From positions 372,001-436,000 of the forward strand of contig JARFXO010000002.1 in the NCBI GenBank assembly GCA_029194665.1: 64,000 bases of DNA, read 5' to 3'. Positions 1 to 7,806 of this stretch are shown piece by piece. The translations under genes were made by a program, and so were the position numbers. The notes beneath the pieces are model-generated. The model was not told where the DNA came from. It searched no databases and was given only the letters and a program-made list of their open reading frames with translations. Each line of letters opens with the position of its first letter. Positions within the stretch are counted from its first letter, which is position 1. Origin of the DNA: Nitrospira sp. GTDB lineage: Bacteria > Nitrospirota > Nitrospiria > Nitrospirales > Nitrospiraceae.

Positions 1-1683
1 GGGCGCTTCTATTACGATGATGCCGGAAAAGCCGTCCGAATGACCGGTGTCGCACAGGACATTACCGAGCGGAAGCAGACTGAAGCGAGACTTTTAGAAA
101 ATGAGGAGCGGCTGAGTCTGGCACAGTCTGCTGCGAATATCGGCTCTTTTGATTGGAACATTCAGGCACAAACGATCGTCTGGTCGCGGGAGATGGAACG
201 AATTTGGGGCCTTCCTGTCGGTGGGTTCGGAGGAACCTACCAGCACTGGCGGCGACAGATTCATCCGGACGATATGGAGGAGGCCGAACGAATCATTCGC
301 CGTTCGTTGGGGAATCCCGAAATCTCTTACAAGTATGAGCACCGCATTATTCGACCCGATGGAACGGTTCGCTGGATTCAGGCGAACGTGACGACGCGGC
401 GCAACAGAGCCGGACGATCGATTCGCATGGTGGGAGTGAATTTCGACATCACCGAACGTAAGGAGGCGGAAGGGAAGCTGCGTGAGAGCGAAGCCCGGTT
501 CCGCAACGTGTTCGAGCATGCTGGGACGGGGATCGCCATCGTCAACCTCGATGGCACCTTCGTGCAATGCAATCCCGCCTACCACGCGATGCTCGGCCAT
601 ACCGAAGCCGAACTCCTGGATGTTCACTTTTCGGAGGTGGTTCATGTGGAGGATCGTGATACCAATCTTGCGGCGATCAGACTGCTCCTCACGGAGGTAC
701 TGCCATATTTCGAAATCGAAAATCGGTACATGCACAAGAATGGCGAGCCGGTCTGGGTTCGCAAGTTTATTTCCCTCTTGCGCGATGATGAAGGACGACC
801 CACGTTCGTTGTGGCCTTGGTCACAGACATCACTGAGCGGCGCAAGGCTGAGCATGAATTGCACCAGTCGAAAGAGCATTTGCACCGCTGGGCCGTTGAA
901 CTTGAAAAGGCGATGAACGAGAAAACCGCGGAGCTGATGCAATCGCAGGGACGCCTGCGAGGGCTCGCCAGCGAGTTGAGTCTGGCCGAGCAGCGCGAAC
1001 GCAAACGGCTTGCAACCGAGCTACATGACCATCTGCAACAACTGCTGGTGCTCGGCAAGCTGACCATCGGGCAAAGCAAGCGATCCGCCGTCGGTAGTCC
1101 CGGATGCGAAACTGCGCTCAACCGTGTGGATGACATCTTATCGGAAGCGTTGAGCTACAGCCGCACACTCGTCACTGATCTCAGCCCGGCGGTGCTGCGC
1201 GACCATGGCCTTGCTGCGGGACTTGAATGGCTCGGCGCACACATGAAGAAGTACAACCAAACCGTGACGGTGAAGGTCCCGAAAGGGAAGGAGATGCCAC
1301 TGCCAGAGGACCACGTCAGCTTGCTGTTTCAATCAGTGCGCGAACTCCTAGTCAACTCCTCAAAACATGCCGGCACCGGCCAAGCGACGGTCACCATGGA
1401 ACAGGGTGAAAAGAATCTGCGCATCACCGTGAGTGATGACGGGGCAGGCTTTGATCCTGCTGCTACTGCGGGAATTCCTAGTGGTGAGATATCCTCCAAG
1501 TTTGGTTTATTTAGTATCCAGGATCGAATGCGGGTCTTGGGTGGATCATGTATCATCCGATCAGTCTTGGGACAGGGGGTTACTGCGACGCTGACCTTGC
1601 CTCTGGCAAGGAAACCTGATGACACTCTACTCAGTCCTGAGTTTCCCGAAGCGTCTGTTGCCCGTCAGAGCAGCGAGCGTTGA
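1..1683 (+). CDS. Multi-PAS sensor histidine kinase, NarX/DegS type (5' end outside window)
   Basis: The reading frame is open from the first base, and the first residues already look like the end of a PAS/PAC domain (VAQDITERK), so the start lies upstream of the window. Two further PAS domains follow, each ending in a DITER motif (near bases 450 and 830). After a coiled-coil linker comes a HisKA_3 dimerisation domain with the phospho-acceptor motif ATELHDHLQQ (about base 1015). A HATPase domain follows, with the N-box (RELLVNSSKHA), the G1 box DDGAGFDP and a G2-like GLFSIQDRM. This architecture is typical of cytoplasmic kinases that phosphorylate NarL-type regulators. No membrane segment is visible in the part present. 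A receiver gene starts 31 bases downstream and is the obvious partner. The sensed signal is unknown. Confidence 0.93.
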   Translation, partial: GRFYYDDAGKAVRMTGVAQDITERKQTEARLLENEERLSLAQSAANIGSFDWNIQAQTIVWSREMERIWGLPVGGFGGTYQHWRRQIHPDDMEEAERIIRRSLGNPEISYKYEHRIIRPDGTVRWIQANVTTRRNRAGRSIRMVGVNFDITERKEAEGKLRESEARFRNVFEHAGTGIAIVNLDGTFVQCNPAYHAMLGHTEAELLDVHFSEVVHVEDRDTNLAAIRLLLTEVLPYFEIENRYMHKNGEPVWVRKFISLLRDDEGRPTFVVALVTDITERRKAEHELHQSKEHLHRWAVELEKAMNEKTAELMQSQGRLRGLASELSLAEQRERKRLATELHDHLQQLLVLGKLTIGQSKRSAVGSPGCETALNRVDDILSEALSYSRTLVTDLSPAVLRDHGLAAGLEWLGAHMKKYNQTVTVKVPKGKEMPLPEDHVSLLFQSVRELLVNSSKHAGTGQATVTMEQGEKNLRITVSDDGAGFDPAATAGIPSGEISSKFGLFSIQDRMRVLGGSCIIRSVLGQGVTATLTLPLARKPDDTLLSPEFPEASVARQSSER

Positions 1684-1714
1684 GGAACCAGGTTCTCCTC
1701 CAAAAGGAAGGTCC

Positions 1715-2107
1715 ATGGTGGAAGTCTTGCTTGTAGATGATCACGCGCTGGTACGGCAGGGGCTTCGTTTCGTGTTGGAAGCCTATGACGCTCTTCACGT
1801 GATTGCGGAAGCTCGGGATGGTGTGGAGGCGGTCAAGCTCGCTGGAGGCTTACGTCCACATGTGGTGGTGATGGACATCAACATGCCGAGAATGAACGGA
1901 ATCGATGCCACGACACAGATCAAGACGCACTGGCCGGAGACGATCGTGATCGGGATCTCGGTCAATACCGGCGACGAGAACAGTGCCGCGATGAGGCGAG
2001 CCGGCGCGGTCGCCGTCCTTCCGAAAGAAACCGTGGGCGACCAGCTCTATGCTGTGATCGTTCAGCAGACCCGCGTTGCCCCCGACAAGCTCACTCCTCC
2101 ACAGTGA
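1715..2107 (+). CDS. Single-domain response regulator (receiver only)
   Basis: This 130-residue protein consists of one CheY-like receiver domain. The acidic pair is D8/D9 (LLVDDH), the phospho-acceptor is D54 in VVMDINMP, and the conserved lysine lies in LPKE. There is no DNA-binding domain, although the family of regulators paired with HisKA_3 kinases normally carries a LuxR-type helix-turn-helix. It may act by protein contact or as a phosphate sink. The start at 1715 is preferred over an in-frame ATG at 1619 because it begins exactly at the receiver fold and has AAAGGAAGG just upstream; the longer form would overlap the kinase gene by 65 bases. Co-transcription with the kinase is likely. 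Confidence 0.88.
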   Translation: MVEVLLVDDHALVRQGLRFVLEAYDALHVIAEARDGVEAVKLAGGLRPHVVVMDINMPRMNGIDATTQIKTHWPETIVIGISVNTGDENSAAMRRAGAVAVLPKETVGDQLYAVIVQQTRVAPDKLTPPQ

Positions 2108-2538
2108 TCGTCACTGAGGCTTACGCTGCGTTGAGGGCTGCTCATATCCCTCAGCAGGAGGTTCGCTCCCGTCATACCAGAACGTCAGCATTAACAGCGA
2201 CAGTAAGAGGTACGAGGCCTAACAACACAGCCCGACGTACCGTAGGCCGAGGGCGGAGAATTTGAACCCCCCAAGGAAGTACAGCCGCACGATGCTGATC
2301 CCCGGTAGTAAGCTGCCGGCGATACGTGTTGCCATGTTGTAGTCATCGGGCAACCAACGAGACCTCGGTTTCATCCCGCGCCGGCGAGAGAACGATACGC
2401 CGAGCCGTGCGCCGGTGGGCCGCATTTTTTTGAATGATGAATCTCAGCAAAAACTAGGCGGAGAGTTGCCGCTATGCCATGATGGCATGGCGAGTGCTTT
2501 GCACAGTATCATAACTGACCAAGATCGAGAGGCTTTCC
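2108..2538. other. Intergenic region, no gene recognised
   Basis: About 430 bases between the receiver gene and the small membrane protein. The only open frames are short and without recognisable features. A small palindrome (CAGTGATCGTCACTG, 2102-2116) overlaps the stop codon of the receiver gene and is too short to call a terminator with confidence. The promoter of the next gene should lie in the last 150 bases, but no convincing -35/-10 pair was found. Confidence 0.5.
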
Positions 2539-3066
2539 ATGGCAGAGATTTTCATCTTGTGGATATTGGGTTTGATCGTAATCGCCATCGCATGGGGGAT
2601 CACAGATAAACTCGCCGTTCCTATCAAGACTCTTGCTCAATCGTTGCCAACTCTGGGACGGAGCAAGCGTTTGGAAATTATGGTCGCGAGTCTTTTGACG
2701 TTAGTCGTCCTCTCGATTATGGCGGTGGCAGCGGATCATACTATGGAAGAAGGTGCAGGCCTGCCGACGCTCTTGATATGGGCCGGCGGCCTCTGGCTGA
2801 TCCCATTTCAGGCTGACGCTGTGGGGCATTACTGGCTTTCGTCTCTAGCTATAGCCATTATTCTGGCCTTATTCTGGGTGGTGAGCGCTTCCTCTTCTTC
2901 AAGACAAACTCATGCCCAGACGGATGTCTCGACTCAACAGGAACAGGACAGTTCCACGAGCGTGACCGGTTTTAGCTTCCTCTTTTGGATTTTCTTGATC
3001 GGCCTCACGGTTGCCGCCATTGCTCGATACACATCTACGTGGCATGCCGCTGCTCTTAATTCATGA
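2539..3066 (+). CDS. Small multipass membrane protein of unknown function
   Basis: A 175-residue protein with about four hydrophobic segments: residues 1-20, about 48-66, about 78-110 and about 148-165. A Ser/Thr/Gln-rich hydrophilic linker (about residues 115-142) separates the third and fourth. No catalytic motif or known family was recognised. The start has a weak GAGAGG-type ribosome site. It stands alone between two regulatory genes with more than 400 bases of non-coding DNA on each side, so no operon partner helps to infer a role. It is kept as a real gene because of its regular pattern of membrane helices and codon use similar to its neighbours. Confidence 0.68.
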   Translation: MAEIFILWILGLIVIAIAWGITDKLAVPIKTLAQSLPTLGRSKRLEIMVASLLTLVVLSIMAVAADHTMEEGAGLPTLLIWAGGLWLIPFQADAVGHYWLSSLAIAIILALFWVVSASSSSRQTHAQTDVSTQQEQDSSTSVTGFSFLFWIFLIGLTVAAIARYTSTWHAAALNS

Positions 3067-3541
3067 CCTACGCTCCTCCTGTAAGCTAGTCCGCGGGATT
3101 CCTGCTTGACCGCAACCAATTAGAACCGGTAGAGCCTCGCTCAGAATTGATTTCACGGACGCTGAGCCATGGGACGTTCTGTCACCGACAAGGCAGGATG
3201 TTGAGGGCCTCACCCCGCTTCGATCAATTCCGGTTGACTTCCTTTCAGAGCGGAACTTCGAAGCTCTGCTTTGGAAGCAAATTCATGGAATGCACGCTCT
3301 TGCATGATGTGGCAACTACACTGATGGCATTACCCCTAGCTTCTCCTCAGACAATCAACCCTCATCATGGTGGCCGCATACCAACGGATCCTTGCTCCGC
3401 TGGCTAGGAGGCTTCCTTGAGAGCCACCCGCACTGGATTTTGTAATGCAGAGGGTAGCAGGGGCTGAGCGCGCACGATTCACAAGACATCGATCACGGTG
3501 TAAGATGATATGTCCGTGACAGGCAGAGAAGGAGATCGTCC
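3067..3541. other. Intergenic region upstream of the NarL-type regulator
   Basis: 475 bases with no convincing gene; an 86-codon open frame at 3147-3407 has no recognisable features. TACCCCTAG at 3331-3339 fits the NarL heptamer consensus TACYYMT and is the exact reverse complement of a 9-mer at 4993-5001 upstream of the second regulator. A proper ribosome site (AAGGAGATC) lies just before the next gene. Confidence 0.4.
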
Positions 3542-4198
3542 ATGAATACCAAACCTTCCATCTTGCTGGCCGATGATCATGTCCTTGTGGCCCAGGGCAT
3601 TCAAAAACTGTTGGAACCGGAATTCGAACTGCAGAGGATTGTTCCGGACGGCCGCGCGTTGCTCAAAGCCGTCGAAGAATGTCAGCCGGACGTGGTCATC
3701 GTCGATATTTCTCTCCCGCTCCTCAACGGATTGGATGCATCCCGTCAAATTTTGAAGCACAACCCCTCCGTCAAAGTCCTTATCCTGACGATGCATTCGG
3801 AGCAAAACTTTGTGACGGAAGCGTTCCGTATAGGAGTCTCTGGGTATGTGTTGAAGCAGTCGGTCGGATCAGAATTGGTGCAGGCGCTCAGAGCAGTCTT
3901 GAACGGCAAGACGTTCGTTTCTCCGATCGTCGCCGACCGGGGGAACCATTCTCAGGCCGAGGAAGACACTGAAGAAACACCGGAAGGGGGGTTTGCTCAC
4001 ACGCTCAGTTTACGACAGCGGGAGGTGCTGCAGCTCGTGGCTGAAGGAAAATCCATCAAAGAAGTGGCGGCCGTCTTGAACCTCTCGATCAAGACCGTCG
4101 AGTTTCACAAGACACGGATTATGAGGCAGCTCGGCATGCGATCGGCGGCTCAGCTGACGAAGTATGCGATCGCGAACGGACTCATCGCCCTTCACTAG
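3542..4198 (+). CDS. NarL/FixJ-family response regulator
   Basis: 218 residues. The N-terminal receiver has acidic residues D11/D12 (LLADDH) and phospho-acceptor D55 (VIVDISLP). The C-terminal LuxR-type helix-turn-helix (about residues 150-215) contains the conserved stretches LSLRQREVLQLVAEG and IKTVEFHKTRIM. It is expected to be a cytoplasmic DNA-binding transcription factor activated by phosphorylation. AAGGAGATC seven bases upstream supports the ATG at 3542. It is convergent with a related regulator (4227-4868); the two proteins are clearly similar but not recent duplicates. No kinase gene is adjacent, so the partner may be the kinase at the left end of the window. Confidence 0.93.
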   Translation: MNTKPSILLADDHVLVAQGIQKLLEPEFELQRIVPDGRALLKAVEECQPDVVIVDISLPLLNGLDASRQILKHNPSVKVLILTMHSEQNFVTEAFRIGVSGYVLKQSVGSELVQALRAVLNGKTFVSPIVADRGNHSQAEEDTEETPEGGFAHTLSLRQREVLQLVAEGKSIKEVAAVLNLSIKTVEFHKTRIMRQLGMRSAAQLTKYAIANGLIALH

Positions 4199-4226
4199 CA
4201 TGATAGATCGGTCGATCAATGTCCGT

Positions 4227-4868
4227 TTACAAGGCGGTCATGCCTGAAGCGAGTGCAACGCGAATCAAATCGGAAGTGGTACGAACACCGAGCTTGCGGG
4301 TAATGTTGCCTTTGTGGAATTCCACGGTCTTCATCGAAATGTTGAGTTCCTTTGCGATATCTTTGGTGGAAATCCCGTCGGCAAGCATCGCAAGGATTTG
4401 GCGCTGTCGGTCGGTCAAGTTCGTCGTATAGCCTTCCGGTCGCGACCATTGACATTCCATCGCTTCGCGAACTTCCACGTCGAGTTTGAAGGACACAAAT
4501 CTTCGATTCGCCATGACGCTCTTGAGCGCCGCATGGAGTTCGTCCGAGGCATCTTGCTTCAACACATAGCCCATTGCTCCCGCACGGAATCCCTCGCTGA
4601 CTGCAATGGCTTCGGTCAGCATCGTGAGAAAGATAATTCTAACCGTGGGCAAGATCTTCTTGAGTTGTCGAGCCGCTTCAAATCCGTTCATCCCCGGCAT
4701 GCTGGCGTCAAGCAGCACGATATCCGGCTGCAACTTCACGGCTTGCTCCAGCACTTGTTGCCCGGTCTGTGCGGTCCCTATCACCAAAAAGTCCGGCTCG
4801 AGTAATTGCTTCACACTCTCTAAGACTAACGGGTGATCGTCGGCAAGCAAAATTCTCGCACTCGACAT
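4227..4868 (-). CDS. NarL/FixJ-family response regulator, second copy
   Basis: 213 residues from the preferred start. The receiver carries D10/D11 (LLADDH) and phospho-acceptor D54 (VLLDASMP). The C-terminal LuxR-type helix-turn-helix includes LTDRQRQILAMLADG and MKTVEFHKGNITRKLG. An in-frame ATG six codons further upstream (4886) exists, but the ATG at 4868 has AAGGAT seven bases before it and gives the standard N-terminus MSSARILLADDH. It converges on the regulator at 3542 with only 28 bases between the two stop codons. A NarL-like palindrome sits about 125 bases upstream and could be an autoregulatory site. Confidence 0.92.
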   Translation of the reverse strand: MSSARILLADDHPLVLESVKQLLEPDFLVIGTAQTGQQVLEQAVKLQPDIVLLDASMPGMNGFEAARQLKKILPTVRIIFLTMLTEAIAVSEGFRAGAMGYVLKQDASDELHAALKSVMANRRFVSFKLDVEVREAMECQWSRPEGYTTNLTDRQRQILAMLADGISTKDIAKELNISMKTVEFHKGNITRKLGVRTTSDLIRVALASGMTAL

Positions 4869-4992
4869 GACAGATCCTTGCATCATGCTTCCGACCTGTT
4901 TCTGCTCAACATCTCGTTCGTGCGATCATTCCAAACATTGATGAGAGTTTAGCCGCTTCGTTCATCATGGCAGCTGCGACAGCAACATTCGA

Positions 4993-5008
4993 CTAGGGGT
5001 ATCCCTAG
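4993..5008. promoter_or_regulatory. NarL-like palindromic site
   Basis: CTAGGGGTATCCCTAG is a palindrome with 6-base arms and a 4-base centre. It contains AGGGGTA, the reverse form of the NarL heptamer consensus TACYYMT. The 9-mer CTAGGGGTA recurs inverted at 3331-3339 before the other NarL-type regulator, and a close relative is at 54400-54415. A role as an operator is inferred, not shown. Confidence 0.35.
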
Positions 5009-5023
5009 CAGGCTGATGAGAAA

Positions 5024-5064
5024 CACTCCGTTCATCCTTCGAGAGCCTCAGGACGAACGGAGTG
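5024..5064. repeat. Palindromic REP-like element
   Basis: CACTCCGTTCATCC (5024-5037) pairs with GGACGAACGGAGTG (5051-5064) at 13 of 14 positions around a 13-base loop. It lies in the non-coding stretch 4869-5199 between the regulator and the 3' end of the Rh channel gene. It has no T-tract, so a dispersed palindromic repeat is more likely than a terminator. Confidence 0.55.
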
Positions 5065-5199
5065 GCATTGAATATATTGAGTTTCCCCGCTCAGGCTGAG
5101 TTCTTCGGCTGATAACAGCCCTGTCGCAGCATACAAGTCGGGTTCTTCCTCAGCCGACTAGCCCACATTATGAGCGCGTCGGCCCTCCCTGTAGATGGG

Positions 5200-6507
5200 T
5201 CATGCGATCGGTCTCGACTCCTCTCGCACAGGAGGAGAGATGCGCACCCCTGTGCGAGCAAGCAGTTCATTTTGCAAGGCTTCGATATCGGCCTTTGCGC
5301 CTAACGCGAGCTCCTCAACCTTACGTTCGCTCTCAGGCCCCGGCACATGGGAAAACTCATGGCTGTCTTCGTACGCCTGTTCCGTCGTACCCGTGGCTCT
5401 GATCATCATACCGGCAATCACCCCACCGACAAGGGCAATGCCAAGCGTCATCGCGATGCCCACGAGTTGGACGCCGACAACACTCGGAACGACGACGATC
5501 GCAGTGAGTCCGCCTAGGAGCCCCGGCATTCCATGCAGATTGTGCACGCCACAGGTATCGATCAGTTTGATTTTCGATTCCAGCATGGGCTGGATAAAGA
5601 CGAACCCGATCACCGAGAGCGCACCGGCCAGCAATCCGATACCAAACGCGCCTGCGGGACTCACGAGGTTACAGGTCGAGCCGATGGAGACACCACCCGC
5701 CAACGTCGCGTTGGCCATATCCACCATCGAGGCCTTCCCATGATGAAAATATGCGCTGAGAAAATAGGTGGCAAGCGTGGCGCCGCTCAGAGCAAGGATT
5801 GTATTCACGATGGTTTGGGGCATTTGTTCAAAGGGGACAATTGCGGTTGCAAAACTCGGCCAAAACAGCCACAGGACCATGGAACCGAGCATCGCGAACC
5901 GATCAGACGTTGGATCGGACTCGATCGGTTGACTCCGTTGCTCCGCAGTCGTCAGAACCAGCGACGCGGCCAATCCGAAATAAGCCCCGAACGCGTGGAT
6001 GATGATCGATCCCGCTGAGTCCTGAAACCCTTTCGTGAGCCCCGAGCCATTGTCCAACACCAAGTATTCGTTCAACGCATAGAGTGGTACCAATACCAGC
6101 GTGAGTAACGCGTATTGAAACACGCGTAATCGCCCGAGCACCGCTCCCATCGCGATCAACGCAGTCGCCACCGAAAATTCGGCCAGCATCAGTGTCTCGA
6201 CCGAATGGGCCTGTATCGTATGCCCCACCATCCCGTTGGCGCGCAAAAATATGTAGAGAGGCAATCCGGTTGCGACGAGGAGATAGGTACCGGTCGTTGC
6301 CCCGAAACCATACCGCCGGACAAACACCATGAGAAATCCGAAGCCGACCAGCAACATGGCCAAGATGTGAATTGAGTAATTGTATTGTGCGACCAAGCGT
6401 GCCTCATTGACGGCACCCGCCGGTTCTTCGGCACCAACCCAACTCGTGACGCACAAGAGAAACAGACTTGCTGCGCTGAGTATCTTCAACCAGAAGCTGT
6501 TCTGCAT
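5200..6507 (-). CDS. Rh-type ammonia/ammonium channel
   Basis: A 435-residue multipass inner-membrane protein with an N-terminal signal peptide (hydrophobic run LSAASLFLLCVTSWVGA). It belongs to the Amt/Rh family, and two sequences place it on the Rh side: SIIIHAFGAYFGLAAS and DTCGVHNLHGMPGLLGG. These carry the two pore histidines; classical Amt proteins have a different second motif. It should conduct ammonia across the cytoplasmic membrane. The C-terminal cytoplasmic tail of about 60 residues is hydrophilic and partly helical. The start at 6507 is chosen because AGGAGG lies seven bases upstream and it opens directly into the signal peptide; a further upstream ATG (6579) would add 24 unlikely residues. 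No glnK/PII gene is adjacent. Confidence 0.93.
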   Translation of the reverse strand: MQNSFWLKILSAASLFLLCVTSWVGAEEPAGAVNEARLVAQYNYSIHILAMLLVGFGFLMVFVRRYGFGATTGTYLLVATGLPLYIFLRANGMVGHTIQAHSVETLMLAEFSVATALIAMGAVLGRLRVFQYALLTLVLVPLYALNEYLVLDNGSGLTKGFQDSAGSIIIHAFGAYFGLAASLVLTTAEQRSQPIESDPTSDRFAMLGSMVLWLFWPSFATAIVPFEQMPQTIVNTILALSGATLATYFLSAYFHHGKASMVDMANATLAGGVSIGSTCNLVSPAGAFGIGLLAGALSVIGFVFIQPMLESKIKLIDTCGVHNLHGMPGLLGGLTAIVVVPSVVGVQLVGIAMTLGIALVGGVIAGMMIRATGTTEQAYEDSHEFSHVPGPESERKVEELALGAKADIEALQNELLARTGVRISPPVREESRPIA

Positions 6508-6995
6508 TGAGTCCTCCTTGGACAGTAGGAGTGAATGAGGAGCTACAGCTATAGGGGTGGCAGTGTACTCCACTAGCAAGCGCCCTTGTCAAACCCCACC
6601 TAAGGCTTACTCACAGGGGCGGCAACCAACCTAGCGGCCTCAATGAGTCAGCAGGGAGCTAGAGAACGACGGCGAAGTAGGCGATAAACCAGACAAAGTA
6701 CCGGCTTCACAGCTGAACGCTGCGGCGTGCAAGCAACGGGTGAGCGACCGTGTGTCATTCGTTATTAACAAAGGCAGGTAGTCGCCTGTCCCACCTTGGG
6801 ACGCGTCTGGTTACGCTCGTACCACGTAAACGACCACCGTCCAAACCGTTCACCGCTTTTTGCGTTCAACCAGACCATTTATTTACGGCCCGCTAGACAG
6901 CAGACCTTCGCTGAGTATAATGGCATTCAGTTCATGCGTCTGACCGGACTTCTGAGAGTGCTCGTCCGTGCTGACAACTCCGTAAAGGATCAGTC
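6508..6995. other. Divergent intergenic region (Rh channel / thiD)
   Basis: About 490 bases hold the two divergent promoters. The sequence was read for a TPP riboswitch before thiD: the CTGAGA and ACCTGA boxes are absent. AAAGGA seven bases before the thiD start is the only clear signal. Nothing else was recognised. Confidence 0.5.
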
Positions 6996-7796
6996 ATGTC
7001 GAATACGTTGAAACAGGTGCTCACAATTGCGGGCTCGGATTCCGGCGGAGGCGCAGGCATCCAGGCGGACATCAAGGCCATGTCAGCCAACGGTGTGTTC
7101 GCCATGTCCGTCATCACGGCCATCACGGCTCAAAATACCGAAGAAGTGACGGATGTCTTTGAATTGCCGCCGGCCATCATTGCATCGCAGCTCGACGCAG
7201 TCTTCGATGATTTCGACGTTGCGGCGGTGAAGACCGGGATGTTGTCTTCCGCTGCCATCATAGAAGTGGTCGTAAAGATGCTGAAACCTCAAAATGTCGT
7301 GAATCTGGTTGTGGACCCGGTGATGATCTCCAAGAGCGGTCATTCCCTCTTGCGGCCGGACGCCATCGAGGCCGTCAAGTCGAAGTTACTCCCTCTCGCC
7401 TTGGTCGTGACCCCGAACGTGCATGAGGCGCAGCAGCTTTCGGGAATCGCAATTGCCTCGTTGGCCGACGCTCGACGGGCAGCCAAAGTGATTCATGGCT
7501 TCGGATGCAGGCATGTCCTGATCAAAGGCGGTCACCTGCTCAATGAACGGGCGACCGACCTGCTCTATGATGGGCGGTTTTTCAACGTTTTGAAGGGAGA
7601 GTTCATCGAGACACGCCACACTCATGGCACCGGCTGTACGTTCGCCTCCGCATTGGCGGCTCATCTTGCACGAGGGAGATCCGTCTTGGATTCTGCCCAA
7701 GCCGCCAAGTCCTACGTGACGGAAACAATCCGGCATGGGTTGGCCATCGGCCATGGACAAGGCCCGACAGACCATTTTTATTTCCTGGAGCGATAA
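6996..7796 (+). CDS. thiD: Hydroxymethylpyrimidine / phosphomethylpyrimidine kinase
   Basis: 266 residues, the usual length for ThiD. It phosphorylates HMP and then HMP-phosphate, giving HMP diphosphate for thiamin phosphate synthesis in the cytoplasm. Diagnostic stretches are the N-terminal LTIAGSDSGGGAGIQADIKA, VVDPVMISKSGHSLL, VTPNVHEAQQLSG, and the anion-hole/catalytic segment THGTGCTFASALAAHLARG. The start has AAAGGA seven bases upstream. It is separated by more than 20 kb from the thiC-thi4 operon, and no riboswitch precedes it, so it is probably regulated separately. A membrane-protein gene follows after 10 bases and is probably co-transcribed. Confidence 0.96.
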   Translation: MSNTLKQVLTIAGSDSGGGAGIQADIKAMSANGVFAMSVITAITAQNTEEVTDVFELPPAIIASQLDAVFDDFDVAAVKTGMLSSAAIIEVVVKMLKPQNVVNLVVDPVMISKSGHSLLRPDAIEAVKSKLLPLALVVTPNVHEAQQLSGIAIASLADARRAAKVIHGFGCRHVLIKGGHLLNERATDLLYDGRFFNVLKGEFIETRHTHGTGCTFASALAAHLARGRSVLDSAQAAKSYVTETIRHGLAIGHGQGPTDHFYFLER

Positions 7797-7806
7797 CCAC
7801 AGGCCG

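Noticed and set aside
94-942. 282-codon frame on the minus strand
   Set aside because: It overlaps the PAS domains of the sensor kinase completely; the plus strand carries clear domains, so this is a shadow.
6508-6995. TPP riboswitch before thiD
   Set aside because: The conserved CTGAGA and ACCTGA/GGATAATACCAGCG boxes are missing.
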